Part shown: piece after piece, positions 35,641 to 45,016 of the stretch | How the letters are laid out: the number at the start of each line of letters is the position of its first letter | How positions within the stretch are numbered: the first letter of the stretch is position 1 | DNA from: Neobacillus rhizosphaerae | GTDB taxonomy: Bacteria > Bacillota > Bacilli > Bacillales > Cytobacillaceae | NCBI RefSeq assembly: GCF_937468385.1 | Contig: NZ_CALBWS010000002.1 | Location: forward strand, 179,842 to 243,841 | Length of the DNA: 64,000 nt | Direction of reading: 5' to 3' | Program-made: the position numbers and the translations under genes | Notes under the pieces: model-generated | Databases searched by the model: none | What the model saw: only the letters and a program-made list of their open reading frames with translations | Told to the model about the DNA's origin: nothing

Positions 35641-36487
35641 AATACCCTCTATACACATACTGTTCCTTAGGGGCAGTTGTTTTCGTCCATTTCTCAACCT
35701 TTAAATAAGGGATATTCGTTTTAAATGGCTGATAATAAATGGTCGAAATTTTTCCTTTTACCGTTATCCATTCATCATTTTTCAATTTTATTCCTTCAGG
35801 CATGTCAACAAGCATACCAAAGACCCCGGAGTCTGCAATACAATGAATTACGCCAAAACGAAATACAAACAGTTGGTTTTTATCAATTGTTTCAGCATCA
35901 TTAAAAACAAAACCTTTAAATTCAAAATCTTTATCTAAAAAATCTCCAGGAAAGTTATAAATAGTTTCCATTCCTTTTAAATAATTCTTATCATTTAAGA
36001 TTATGGTTTTTTGTTGAACGTATTTTTTCTTTTCTTTCTTCATTAAAGCATCATAATCGTCTTTCCCATAATAAACACTTGTATCAGGACGCAGGAATTG
36101 CTGCTGCATAAAAGAGTCCCCTTTTCCTTCATCGTAAATCGGAAAGTGGAATCCCTTTGCCTTAACAATATTTGAATCAAGCGTGGCGATTGGAAAAAAC
36201 AAACCTGAGATTATTGGAAAAGCGAAAATCGGATAGATGAAAAGCTTTTTATACCACTTATCCTCTTTCGCATGATTATGGCCGCAATGCTCATGATCGC
36301 AGTCTAAATCTTTTGATTGCTCTTTATTCAGCATCAAAATTTGAACAATGGTTAAAACTAATAACCCATAGCCAGCAGCTGCTGAAAGATAAGAGTATTT
36401 CATGTTAATATATTTATTAATATCTCCGGAAAGATGAAGATGAAACAGTAAGTAAGTAAAGCCAATGAGTATCAAACTTCTTATCAT
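35639..36487 (-). CDS. ycgQ: TIGR03943-family membrane protein, YcgQ type
   Basis: 282 aa. Two N-terminal membrane helices (about 1-20, 35-53), a His/Cys-rich cytoplasmic loop (DCDHEHCGHNHAKEDKW, about 62-80), a third helix (about 85-105), then a soluble C-terminal domain with KGFVFND and FRFGVIHCIADSG, the conserved TIGR03943 core with an OB-like fold. It follows the permease by 12 bases, as ycgR-ycgQ do in B. subtilis. The loop suggests zinc or copper binding. Function of the pair is unproven. Confidence 0.88.
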   Translation of the reverse strand: MIRSLILIGFTYLLFHLHLSGDINKYINMKYSYLSAAAGYGLLVLTIVQILMLNKEQSKDLDCDHEHCGHNHAKEDKWYKKLFIYPIFAFPIISGLFFPIATLDSNIVKAKGFHFPIYDEGKGDSFMQQQFLRPDTSVYYGKDDYDALMKKEKKKYVQQKTIILNDKNYLKGMETIYNFPGDFLDKDFEFKGFVFNDAETIDKNQLFVFRFGVIHCIADSGVFGMLVDMPEGIKLKNDEWITVKGKISTIYYQPFKTNIPYLKVEKWTKTTAPKEQYVYRGY

Positions 36488-36499
36488 ATTTACAACTCC

Positions 36500-37387
36500 T
36501 TAAAACAACAAAGAGTAGACAAAGACAACTGCAAAAACGGAAGCAACAATCATAAATACAAGTCGTTTTTTAAATGTTGCCAGCATCATCATTAAATTCT
36601 TAATATCCACCATTGGGCCAAACACTAAAAAGGCTAACAGTGAACCAGTAGAAAACGTTGTTCTAAACGACGAAGCAATAAAGGCATCCGCTTCAGAACA
36701 TAATGATAGAATAAATGACAGTGCCATCATCACGATTGATGACGAGGCCGGTCCATGTCCTATTGAAACAAGTGTAGCTGTTTTAATATAGGTCTGTACA
36801 GCTGCAGCAATTAGTGACCCGATAATTAAATACTTGCCCATCGAGAAAAATTCTTCAACAGCATGTTCAAGTGTCTGTTTCACTTTCTTCCAAACCGTTG
36901 TTTTTTCATGATGATGATGATCATGATGATGATTTTCTTTGAACGGATTCCCTTTATACCGATAAGCAATTAATATTCCAACTGCAAGTGCAACAACGAT
37001 TGCACCAAGTGCACGGTACAGTGGCATTTTCCAATCACTTCCGAAGGCGATATACGTAGCAAATAAAACTACTGGATTAATGATTGGAGCAGTTAACATA
37101 AAGGCAATACCAGCTGAAATCGGCACTCCTTTGGATACAAGCCTGCTGACAATCGGAACTATTCCACATTCACAGGAAGGAAATAGAATACCTAAAAAGC
37201 TCGCAAAAATGACCGCAAGAATTGGATTTTTAGGCATAATCTTCGCTATCATTTCTTCTGTCACAAATATTTGAATGATTCCCGAGATTAAAACCCCGAG
37301 AGTCACAAATGGTAATGCTTCAATAAGGATAGAGATAAAGATGGTATTCATCTGTAAAAATGACTGTGGCAATGAGATACCAAACAT
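36500..37387 (-). CDS. ycgR: Permease, YcgR type (PF03773)
   Basis: 295 aa with about eight membrane helices. Conserved SFLGILFPSCECGIVPIVSR (about 64-83) with the CEC pair, the second APIINPVV and CSEADAFIASSF in the C-terminal half are the permease-family (ArsP/YcgR) hallmarks. A cytoplasmic loop has HHHDHHHHEK (about 157-166). GGAGG lies 8 bases before the ATG. First gene of the ycgR-ycgQ operon; likely exports or buffers a metal(loid). No Fur, Zur or ArsR box seen upstream. Confidence 0.88.
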   Translation of the reverse strand: MFGISLPQSFLQMNTIFISILIEALPFVTLGVLISGIIQIFVTEEMIAKIMPKNPILAVIFASFLGILFPSCECGIVPIVSRLVSKGVPISAGIAFMLTAPIINPVVLFATYIAFGSDWKMPLYRALGAIVVALAVGILIAYRYKGNPFKENHHHDHHHHEKTTVWKKVKQTLEHAVEEFFSMGKYLIIGSLIAAAVQTYIKTATLVSIGHGPASSSIVMMALSFILSLCSEADAFIASSFRTTFSTGSLLAFLVFGPMVDIKNLMMMLATFKKRLVFMIVASVFAVVFVYSLLF

Positions 37388-37500
37388 AGTAGTCCTCCTA
37401 ATAACTAAAACTCATGTTGACTACTATACTCGGATTCTTTTATTTCGTCCAACGAAAAATTTGGTATTAAGTAAAAAATATTCTCCCACCTATTTTTGAG

Positions 37501-37534
37501 AAAAAAATACTGCCAGCCAATTATTAGGCGGCAG
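37501..37534 (-). terminator. Terminator of e(P4) phosphatase gene
   Basis: CTGCCGCC/GGCTGGCAG stem followed on the minus strand by TATTTTTTT. Confidence 0.75.
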
Positions 37535-37543
37535 CATATCTGA

Positions 37544-38362
37544 TTATGGTTGAAATGGCTGTAAGCTATTTTTCCTAAGCTTCAATCTTTCATCAATGGA
37601 CTTTATGGAATCGTAATGATAAATCGCCCCTTCCCAATCCCCATACATCGGGTTAGGGAAGACAATTAGTTTTCTGCCAAATTCCTCTTTTTGTTTATTT
37701 ACCGCTCCTATCCTTCCAGATACCGTCAACTCGTCAAATCCACTGAAATCACCAAGATTATCTCCAAACAATAGAACAACCTCATGGGTTCTAGCTACTT
37801 GCCCACGTCTGTCTTCTTTTCCTCTTTCACCTTTTTGCTTCAAAAACACATGATCTGCATCAGCCTGTGGTGCACCAACTGCTAGTAAATTTTTTATGGT
37901 TACTGCTTTTTTAGTTTCTTTTCGGTTGGAAATGTAGAAAATAGCCACACCCTTTGAATCGGCGTACTTTAAAAATTCAATGGCCCCTGGGAGTGCCTTT
38001 GCCTCTGCCCTATCAACCCACAAACTCCAATTTAATGGAAAGCCCTCCCTTGACACTATTTTCCCTGCAAATAGCGGGCTATTATCGATTACAGTCTCGT
38101 CTAAATCAAGGACAATTGCTGGTTTTAAGCCTTTTTTCATCACCTTTTTATTCAAGATTTCATCTAATCTCATTTTTCCAATGTTGTAGCCCTGATAAAA
38201 CAAAGCTTTCGCTTCGCCTGATGTTTGAAACCAGAGAACAGACATTGTGTTTTGTTCTGCCAAGCTTGCGGGTGTACTTGTCCCGGTTTGTGCGCAGGCA
38301 CTAATAGCGGAAAGAGAAAGTGCTAAGACAGCTGCTGTTATCAATGCTGCTATTTTTTTCAT
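37544..38362 (-). CDS. 5'-nucleotidase, lipoprotein e(P4) family
   Basis: 272 aa HAD-type acid phosphatase exported as a lipoprotein (lipobox ISAC, Cys23). Catalytic motif I is IVLDLDETVIDNSP (Asp nucleophile about residue 86), motif II YISNRKE (about 141), and motif IV FGDNLGDFSGF (about 200). Such enzymes dephosphorylate nucleotides (NMN in Haemophilus e(P4)) outside the cell so nucleosides can be taken up. RBS AAGGAGGG. Single gene. Confidence 0.92.
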   Translation of the reverse strand: MKKIAALITAAVLALSLSAISACAQTGTSTPASLAEQNTMSVLWFQTSGEAKALFYQGYNIGKMRLDEILNKKVMKKGLKPAIVLDLDETVIDNSPLFAGKIVSREGFPLNWSLWVDRAEAKALPGAIEFLKYADSKGVAIFYISNRKETKKAVTIKNLLAVGAPQADADHVFLKQKGERGKEDRRGQVARTHEVVLLFGDNLGDFSGFDELTVSGRIGAVNKQKEEFGRKLIVFPNPMYGDWEGAIYHYDSIKSIDERLKLRKNSLQPFQP

Positions 38363-38445
38363 CTCAACGAACCCTCCTTATTTATACCCTATTAGTATGT
38401 GGAAAAATGAAAAATCTAAGCGATGGGGCTAATTGAAAAATCAAA

Positions 38446-38473
38446 ATAAAAAGGAGACCCATTTCTGGTCCCC
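38446..38473 (-). terminator. Terminator of permease gene
   Basis: GGGGACC/GGTCTCC stem followed on the minus strand by TTTTTATTTT. Confidence 0.75.
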
Positions 38474-38481
38474 GAGTATTT

Positions 38482-39882
38482 TTAACTAATACGTTTAATA
38501 CCTTTTGATTGGCTGGTTTCTCTTTTATGAAAACCTTTTATATAGTAAACAGCGACTAAGAAGACTAGGAAGAATGGACCAATATATAGCGCAATTCTTG
38601 TATCCGGATTATAAGCCATAAGACCAATAACAAATACTAAAAAAGCTAAGGCAATATAAGAAGTATATGGGAATAACGGCATCTTATATTTCAATGCTTT
38701 CGACTCTCCCGGATCTAATGATTTACGATAACGAATTTGCGATAACAGAATGACACCCCAAGTCCAAATTGCTCCGAATGTTGCGATGCTTGTTACCCAA
38801 GTAAAAACTTTAGCAGGAACAATATAATTTAAGACAACTCCAATTAACAGAGCTCCTCCAGATGCTAAAACCGCTATCCCTGGCACACCGCTTTTTGTCA
38901 CTTTTCCAAAACTCGGTGGTGCCTCTCCATGCTCAGCTAGGTTAAATAGCATTCGAGCCGTACTAAAAATCCCACTATTACATGATGAAAGAGCAGCCGT
39001 AAGTACTACGAAATTAATAATTCCCGCCGCACCTGGGATACCAATTTTTTCAAAGGTGAGGACAAAAGGACTTCCTTTAGTGCCAATTTCCTCCCAAGGA
39101 TAAATGGACATAATCACAAACAAGGCACCTACGTAAAAAATAAGAATACGCCAGAAAACAGTATCAATTGCCCTTGAAAGGGATTTTTCTGGATTTTTAA
39201 CCTCACCTGCTGTAACCCCAATCATTTCAATCCCAAGATAAGCAAACATTACCATTTGCAATGACAATAAAACACCTTTAATTCCATTAGGGAACAAACC
39301 ACCATGCGCCCATAAATTACGAATCCCAGTTGCAATACCGCCATTACCGAATCCAAAGATAATCATTCCTGCACCTACTGCAATCATGGCAATAATCGTT
39401 ACAATTTTTATTAGAGCAAACCAAAATTCTAATTCTCCGTAGGCTTTTACTGCAAGGAAATTGACTGTCGCCATGATGACAAGGGCAGCAAGAGCCCAGA
39501 TCCAGCGAGGTACATCAGGATACCAATATTCCATGTATATCCCTACAGCTGTAATTTCTGCCATACAAGTAACGACCCACAAAAACCAATAGTTCCAGCC
39601 TGTTATATATCCTGCAAGCGGCCCTAGATAATCACGTGCATACTTACTAAATGAACCAGCGACAGGCTTTTGAATAGCCATTTCTCCAAGTGCCCGCATA
39701 ATAAAAAACATGATAAGTCCAGCAAATGCATATCCAAAAATAATTCCCGGACCAGCCATTTCAATTGCTTTTGCAGAACCGAGAAATAGCCCGACCCCGA
39801 TAGCAGCCCCTAAGGACATTAAAGTTATATGCCTTTCCTCCAAGCCGCGATGAAGTTCTTTCCCGTGATTGTTTTGATTCAT
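38482..39882 (-). CDS. alaP: Amino acid permease, probably alanine (AlaP/YtnA-like)
   Basis: 466 aa, twelve membrane helices of the APC amino acid transporter family (AAT type). N-terminal LHRGLEERHITLMSLGAAIG (about 10-29) is the substrate-site signature; AYLGIEMIGVTAGEVKNPEKS (about 218) is the second one. Divergent from adeR, upstream of ald and alr, so the substrate is probably L-alanine. Close relatives carry other amino acids (proline, GABA, aromatic). RBS GGGGGGAGA precedes the ATG. Confidence 0.85.
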   Translation of the reverse strand: MNQNNHGKELHRGLEERHITLMSLGAAIGVGLFLGSAKAIEMAGPGIIFGYAFAGLIMFFIMRALGEMAIQKPVAGSFSKYARDYLGPLAGYITGWNYWFLWVVTCMAEITAVGIYMEYWYPDVPRWIWALAALVIMATVNFLAVKAYGELEFWFALIKIVTIIAMIAVGAGMIIFGFGNGGIATGIRNLWAHGGLFPNGIKGVLLSLQMVMFAYLGIEMIGVTAGEVKNPEKSLSRAIDTVFWRILIFYVGALFVIMSIYPWEEIGTKGSPFVLTFEKIGIPGAAGIINFVVLTAALSSCNSGIFSTARMLFNLAEHGEAPPSFGKVTKSGVPGIAVLASGGALLIGVVLNYIVPAKVFTWVTSIATFGAIWTWGVILLSQIRYRKSLDPGESKALKYKMPLFPYTSYIALAFLVFVIGLMAYNPDTRIALYIGPFFLVFLVAVYYIKGFHKRETSQSKGIKRIS

Positions 39883-40317
39883 ATATTAATCTCCCCCTGA
39901 TTAATAATTTCTAATTTCTCAATCATCCCATTTTGCTCTTATTAATAATATCCCTTCTTTAGAATAGAAATAAAGTTATTTTTCGTTTTAAAGAGTTTTT
40001 CTTAAAAGAAGTTTTTCCTTCCGAAAAATCAAGTATTCTTTTGTAAGGGTTTTTATTAAACATAACAATAAATCAACTACATCAAGCGGTATACCCATTA
40101 TTAGGAAAAGTAATAAAAATTCTTCGTCCTCCTCTTTTAGATTGGTAGCGCTTTCAAGAAAGATAATATTTGCAATAATTACTTTTTTGAATTTTGCCTG
40201 AAGTTATTTTAACATTATTGTGTACAATTTCTTTTGTATAAATAAATGAAATTCTATCTTTTTTTTTGTAAAATTAAACAAACACTAAAAAACACAACAC
40301 AAATATTCATTCATTAA
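39883..40317. promoter_or_regulatory. Divergent regulatory region, permease / adeR
   Basis: 435 bases, AT-rich, between two divergent genes. It holds a cre-like site at 40142-40157. No AdeR recognition motif is known to me, so the remainder is not resolved. Confidence 0.5.
40142..40157 (+). promoter_or_regulatory. cre-like (CcpA) site
   Basis: TTGGTAGCGCTTTCAA matches the WTGNAANCGNWNNCAW consensus at 15 of 16 positions. Placed between the permease and adeR, it would allow carbon catabolite control of alanine use. Confidence 0.55.
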
Positions 40318-41571
40318 ATGGAGGTCAATATTTTGAATACTAGACTACCTGATCCTTTTAAAACCGCAATTGATAGTTTGGATGATTTTGCAGACCTAAT
40401 TAGTCAAGTATTAAAATGCCCCATTACAATTGAGGATTCAAACCACCGGCTTCTAGCCTATAGCACCCATGATGAGCGAACGGATCCCGCAAGAATTTCA
40501 ACTATTATCGGCCGCAGAGTACCGGAAAAAGTCATCAATCAATTATGGAAAGAAGGAACGATACCAGCTTTATTAAAAACGAAGGAGCCTATTCATGTTA
40601 AGAGCATGGATGATATTGGGCTAAGCCATCGAGTCGCCATCTCCATTTGGAAGGATGAAGAGGTGTTAGGATTTATTTGGGCTTTGGAAATTGATAAATT
40701 ATTAAATGAAGAAGATTTCAATTTATTAAAAAAAGCAGCAAACACGGCAAAAAACAAGCTTTTACAACTGCAAACTCGAAAAAACAAGAAGGAAGAGCGA
40801 TTTCAAGAATTTTTTTGGAAATTGTTAACAGGCCATATAGAGGATCGGGAAGAAATAATGGAGCATTTCCAAACAATGCAGATAACGCCAGCCTCCTCTT
40901 TTGCCGTTCTTGTTTTTCAGTTTCAAAAGAACATCACCGACAAAGATGAGCAAAATATCTCTTATATATTGAAAACTACCCAGCGCATCCAAATCATGCT
41001 CTATACAATCGACTGCAACCAGCTTATTCTGCTCGTATCTGGAACAAATATGGAGAACCCACTCAATGAAATAAACCATTTTGTTCAAACATTTATGTCA
41101 AAAACAATGGAACGTTACGGTGTAATGGATATCAGTCCTGCCTACAGCGGAATTTATGATAATTACCAAAAAATCAGTAAAGCCTATAAAGAAACATTGG
41201 CAGTATTATCGATAAAGGAAAAGTTCCCCTTAGAAACAAAAACCATTCACAATTACACAAAATTAGGAATATATCAACTTTTTGACCTGCTTTTAGAAAA
41301 AAGAAAGAATGAAACATATGAAAACCCTTCACTGAAAATGCTTGAAGAATATGATCAAAAGCATAACAGCAATCTCGTCGAGACATTAGAAATATTTTTA
41401 ACAAAAGACAATAATATAAATGATACCGCCAAAGAATTAAATGTCCACGCCAACACGTTAAATTATCGGTTAAAGAGAATTGCTGAGATTGGTGAAGTGG
41501 ATTTCAAGGATCCAAATCAAAAAATGCTGCTCTACCTCGATTTAAAGCTGAAAAAATACCAGGGGATTTGA
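40318..41571 (+). CDS. adeR: PucR-family regulator of ald, AdeR-like
   Basis: 417 aa. The N-terminal half (about 15-150) looks like a GAF-type sensory domain (LISQVLKCPITIEDSNHRLLAYS), the middle like the PucR GGDEF-like part, and the C-terminus is the PucR helix-turn-helix (FLTKDNNINDTAKELNVHAN, then TLNYRLKRIAEI, about 360-392). In B. subtilis AdeR activates ald; here it lies directly upstream of ald in the same direction, 125 bases apart, which fits. Length typical. Confidence 0.88.
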   Translation: MEVNILNTRLPDPFKTAIDSLDDFADLISQVLKCPITIEDSNHRLLAYSTHDERTDPARISTIIGRRVPEKVINQLWKEGTIPALLKTKEPIHVKSMDDIGLSHRVAISIWKDEEVLGFIWALEIDKLLNEEDFNLLKKAANTAKNKLLQLQTRKNKKEERFQEFFWKLLTGHIEDREEIMEHFQTMQITPASSFAVLVFQFQKNITDKDEQNISYILKTTQRIQIMLYTIDCNQLILLVSGTNMENPLNEINHFVQTFMSKTMERYGVMDISPAYSGIYDNYQKISKAYKETLAVLSIKEKFPLETKTIHNYTKLGIYQLFDLLLEKRKNETYENPSLKMLEEYDQKHNSNLVETLEIFLTKDNNINDTAKELNVHANTLNYRLKRIAEIGEVDFKDPNQKMLLYLDLKLKKYQGI

Positions 41572-41696
41572 ACATTTTGTGAAAATCCCCAAAAACATTA
41601 CTAATCTTTCTCCTTTATAAACAAAGAAATTCGTTGGCAAACCTTTTATACTTAGGCATAGCAAAATTACTTTAAGCATTAAGGGGATGAATTAGA

Positions 41697-42830
41697 ATGT
41701 TTATTGGTGTACCTAAAGAAATTAAAAACAATGAAAATCGCGTTGCTCTTACGCCTGCAGGTGTCGTTTCATTCTTGACTGCCGGTCATAATGTATTAGT
41801 AGAAAAAGACGCCGGAATTGGAAGCGGTTTCACGAATGAGGATTATGTAAAAGCTGGTGCAGAGATTATTGACAATGCAGAAAATGTATGGGCTAAATCA
41901 GATATGATTATGAAAGTAAAAGAGCCTCTTTCAAGTGAGTATCAATACTTCCGTTCAGGTTTAATTCTATTTACCTACTTACACCTAGCAGCTGAGCCAG
42001 CGCTTGCACTGGCATTAAAGGAAAAAGGTGTTATCGCAGTTGCTTATGAAACTGTGGCAGTTAACAGAACTCTTCCACTTCTCACCCCTATGAGTGAAGT
42101 TGCTGGACGGATGGCAGCCCAAATTGGTGCTCAGTTCTTGCAAAAAAATAACGGTGGCCAAGGAATCCTGCTCGCAGGTGTCCCTGGGGTAAACCGCGGT
42201 AAGGTTACCATCATCGGTGGTGGAATTGTTGGTACAAACGCAGCTAAAATGGCCATCGGTTTAGGTGCTGACGTGACAATCATCGACTTAAGTGCTGACC
42301 GCTTACGCCAGCTTGACGATATTTTCGGAAATCAAATCAAAACATTAATGTCTAATCCTATGAACATCGCAGAAGCGGTGGCAGAGGCTGATCTTTTAAT
42401 CGGTGCTGTTTTGATTCCTGGTGCTAAAGCACCTAAATTAGTTAAAGAAGAGATGGTTAAATCAATGAAGCCTGGTTCTGTCATTGTCGACGTTGCTATC
42501 GACCAAGGTGGAATTGTTGAAACATGTGATCACATCACAACTCATGATAATCCTACATTTGTCAAACATGGTGTTGTCCACTATTCTGTTGCTAATATGC
42601 CTGGTGCCGTTCCAAGAACTTCAACAATTGCATTAACAAATGTTACGGTTCCTTATGCATTGCAAATTGCAAATAAAGGGGTTTTCAAAGCCATCTCTGA
42701 AAATGCTGCTTTATTGCTTGGCGTTAACGTAGCCAACGGTGAAATCACTTATGAAGCAGTAGCAAAAGATCTTGGTTATGATTATGTAACAGTAGAAAAA
42801 GCATTAGAAAAAGAACTTGCTGCTGTTTAA
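41697..42830 (+). CDS. ald: Alanine dehydrogenase
   Basis: 377 aa NAD-dependent L-alanine dehydrogenase (L-alanine to pyruvate and ammonia; cytoplasm). N-terminal [20 protein letters not shown] (substrate site with Arg15), Lys74 region MIMKVKEP, His95 in THLHLA (TYLHLAAEP), and the Rossmann loop [13 protein letters not shown] (about 174-186). Length equals the 378-residue B. subtilis enzyme. RBS AAGGGGATGA. Needed for alanine use and for normal sporulation. Ends at a strong terminator before alr. Confidence 0.96.
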   Translation: MFIGVPKEIKNNENRVALTPAGVVSFLTAGHNVLVEKDAGIGSGFTNEDYVKAGAEIIDNAENVWAKSDMIMKVKEPLSSEYQYFRSGLILFTYLHLAAEPALALALKEKGVIAVAYETVAVNRTLPLLTPMSEVAGRMAAQIGAQFLQKNNGGQGILLAGVPGVNRGKVTIIGGGIVGTNAAKMAIGLGADVTIIDLSADRLRQLDDIFGNQIKTLMSNPMNIAEAVAEADLLIGAVLIPGAKAPKLVKEEMVKSMKPGSVIVDVAIDQGGIVETCDHITTHDNPTFVKHGVVHYSVANMPGAVPRTSTIALTNVTVPYALQIANKGVFKAISENAALLLGVNVANGEITYEAVAKDLGYDYVTVEKALEKELAAV

Positions 42831-42844
42831 CAGTCTACTCTTTT

Positions 42845-42874
42845 CCCCTCAAGAACTATCTTGAGGGGATTTTT
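42845..42874 (+). terminator. Terminator of ald
   Basis: CCCCTCAAGA/TCTTGAGGGG stem followed by ATTTTT. Confidence 0.9.
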
Positions 42875-42896
42875 GTCGTCAAAGGGGATGGATTAT

Positions 42897-44069
42897 ATGA
42901 GTCAGTTTAGCTACCGCGATACATGGGTAGAAATTTCACTCGAAAAGATCAGAGATAATTTCTTGCAATTTAGACAGTTTGTACATCCTGATTCAAAAAT
43001 AATGGCAGTGGTTAAAGCAGATGGGTATGGACACGGAGGAGTGGAAATTGCTACGGCTGCTATTGATGCAGGAGCAGACTACTTAGGGGTTGCCCTTTTA
43101 GACGAAGCACTACAATTAAGAGAAGACGGGATATTGGAACCCATTCTCATACTTGGGTATACACCAACACGTTCAATTAAAGTGGCTATCTTAAAAAATA
43201 TCACCATTACCGTATTCGATCATGAGGTTCTCGATGAAATCATTGTCCAATCGTCTATCTTAGGAAAAACTGCCAGGATTCATTTAAAAATTGATTCAGG
43301 CATGTCTAGGATTGGCGTTTTTTCTCACGAAGATGCACTGATTCTTGCTAAAAAAGCAAGCGCGGCACCACAGGTGTTCCTTGAAGGGATATTTACTCAT
43401 TTTGCCCATGCAGATGGTGAGGATACCACCTATACCAATTCTCAGTTCAAAAGGTTTCAATCGGTAGTGGAATATTTAGCAAACAATGATATCCATGTAC
43501 CCTTAAAACATTGCTGTAATAGTGCCGCAACGATGAAATACCCGGAAATGCATCTGGACATGGTTCGCGTCGGCGTTGCCTTATATGGTATGTATCCAGA
43601 TTCTTCTTTAAAAAATCACCTACTTCAGTTGAAACAAGCAATGAGTTTAAAAACGAAAATAGCTGCTCTAAAAATGGTATCTGTCTCTCAACCGATTAGC
43701 TATGGGTGTACCTGGAAGCCAGACAGAGAAAGTATCATCGCTACTCTCCCGCTCGGGTATGCTGATGGACTATCTCGCCTTTTATCGAATCATGGGGAAG
43801 TTTTAGTCCTTGGTCAATTTTCTCCTATTACCGGCCGGATTTGTATGGACCAAACGATGATTGATGTAACGGATATAGATCATTGTCATGTTGGCGATGA
43901 AGTAACCATATTTGGACACAGCCTCTCCTCTTTTCAGTCAGTGGATCAAATTGCCCAGTTAATGGGTACCATCAATTACGAAGTTGTTTGTTTAATTGGA
44001 AAAAGAGTTCCTCGTGTTTATGTAAGCAACGACAAGACATGCGATCTTGCAGGAATTGGCGTAAATTAA
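42897..44069 (+). CDS. alr: Alanine racemase
   Basis: 390 aa PLP enzyme that interconverts L- and D-alanine for peptidoglycan and, in spores, keeps L-alanine from triggering germination. Catalytic Lys lies in AVVKADGYGHG (about residue 42), the second catalytic Tyr in SYGCTW (about 268), and ITGRICMDQTMIDVTDI (about 310) closes the active site. The ATG at 42897 is preferred to starts at 42861 and 42888 because AAAGGGG sits 9 bases upstream and the earlier starts lie in the ald terminator or touch the RBS. Confidence 0.95.
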   Translation: MSQFSYRDTWVEISLEKIRDNFLQFRQFVHPDSKIMAVVKADGYGHGGVEIATAAIDAGADYLGVALLDEALQLREDGILEPILILGYTPTRSIKVAILKNITITVFDHEVLDEIIVQSSILGKTARIHLKIDSGMSRIGVFSHEDALILAKKASAAPQVFLEGIFTHFAHADGEDTTYTNSQFKRFQSVVEYLANNDIHVPLKHCCNSAATMKYPEMHLDMVRVGVALYGMYPDSSLKNHLLQLKQAMSLKTKIAALKMVSVSQPISYGCTWKPDRESIIATLPLGYADGLSRLLSNHGEVLVLGQFSPITGRICMDQTMIDVTDIDHCHVGDEVTIFGHSLSSFQSVDQIAQLMGTINYEVVCLIGKRVPRVYVSNDKTCDLAGIGVN

Positions 44070-44088
44070 TTTACTTACAAAATATCAG

Positions 44089-44117
44089 AAGGGCAGCTAT
44101 TTTGAAAAATAGCTGCC
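44089..44117 (+). terminator. Hairpin after alr
   Basis: GGCAGCTATTTT/AAAATAGCTGCC stem, but without a U-tract on either side; probably a weak terminator. Its 5' flank (ACAAAATATCAGAA) recurs before the hairpin at 46493. Confidence 0.55.
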
Positions 44118-44193
44118 CCGATATACCTCTCCCGATCATTATCTAGCATTCACAAACCTAGTACCTATATGATAGAACTCGCCCTCCATCATA

Positions 44194-44988
44194 TCACTCA
44201 AACTGCCATACACTGTGACTTAGGTTTCCATATCGGAAACTGCGATGAAGTAATGTTGCTTTTTGATGATTGTCTGCAGCACCCATCGCGTAAAAAATCG
44301 GAATAAAGTGTTCTTTCCCATAGGGAGGTACCGCAAATTCTGCATTTGGTGCAAGTGAGTCATATTTAAATAGTGAAGGTAAATCCCATTTATCTAAATG
44401 ATGTGCTAACCAATCATCAAATTCAAGTGCCCATGAGTCCACTTGCCCATTGTCAGACCATTTCAAAGCCGCTAGGTTATGCACAGTTCCTCCACTGGCA
44501 ATAATTAAAATGTCATTCGCTCTTAATACCGATAAAGCTTTTCCAATTTTATATTGCTCCTCTGGCGTAAGATTAGAATTGACCGACATAGAAATAACTG
44601 GAATATCTGCATTTGGATAAAGCAAGCGAAGGACAATCCATGCACCATGATCAAGACCACGCTGTGTTTCACTTGCAAAGGATACTCCATTGTTCGTGAA
44701 TAAATCCTCTATTTCTTTTGCAATCTGGTTATCTCCTTTGGCAGGGTATTCAATTCTATATAGTGCTTCATCAAATCCTCCGAAATCATAAATCGTACGA
44801 TATTGGTCAACATTGCTCACCTTTTGGATTTTAGACTCCCAATGTGCTGAAAATAAAATAACAGCCTTTGGTTTTGGCAAGGTTTGTCCCAATTTTGTTA
44901 AAAACTTCGTATACTCATTATTCTCGATTGCAAGTAATGGTGAACCATGAGCAATAAATAAAGATGGCAGCATTTTAGTTTCCTCCAT
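44194..44988 (-). CDS. DODA-type extradiol dioxygenase
   Basis: 264 aa class III extradiol ring-cleavage dioxygenase (4,5-DOPA dioxygenase type). N-terminal SLFIAHGSPLLAIE (His about 14) and SAHWES (His about 49) carry the metal ligands, GLDHGAWIVLR (about 120) the catalytic His, and ASGGTVHNL (about 174) another conserved site. Predicted cytoplasmic enzyme using Fe2+ or Zn2+; substrate not shown by the sequence. It overlaps in function context with the next upstream esterase (29-base spacing), so likely one operon. Confidence 0.88.
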   Translation of the reverse strand: MEETKMLPSLFIAHGSPLLAIENNEYTKFLTKLGQTLPKPKAVILFSAHWESKIQKVSNVDQYRTIYDFGGFDEALYRIEYPAKGDNQIAKEIEDLFTNNGVSFASETQRGLDHGAWIVLRLLYPNADIPVISMSVNSNLTPEEQYKIGKALSVLRANDILIIASGGTVHNLAALKWSDNGQVDSWALEFDDWLAHHLDKWDLPSLFKYDSLAPNAEFAVPPYGKEHFIPIFYAMGAADNHQKATLLHRSFRYGNLSHSVWQFE

Positions 44989-45016
44989 ATTTTTTGTGAT
45001 TTAATTTAAGGATTGT

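Noticed and set aside
42861..42896. Earlier start of alr at 42861
   Set aside because: It lies in the ald terminator; the ATG at 42897 has the proper RBS.
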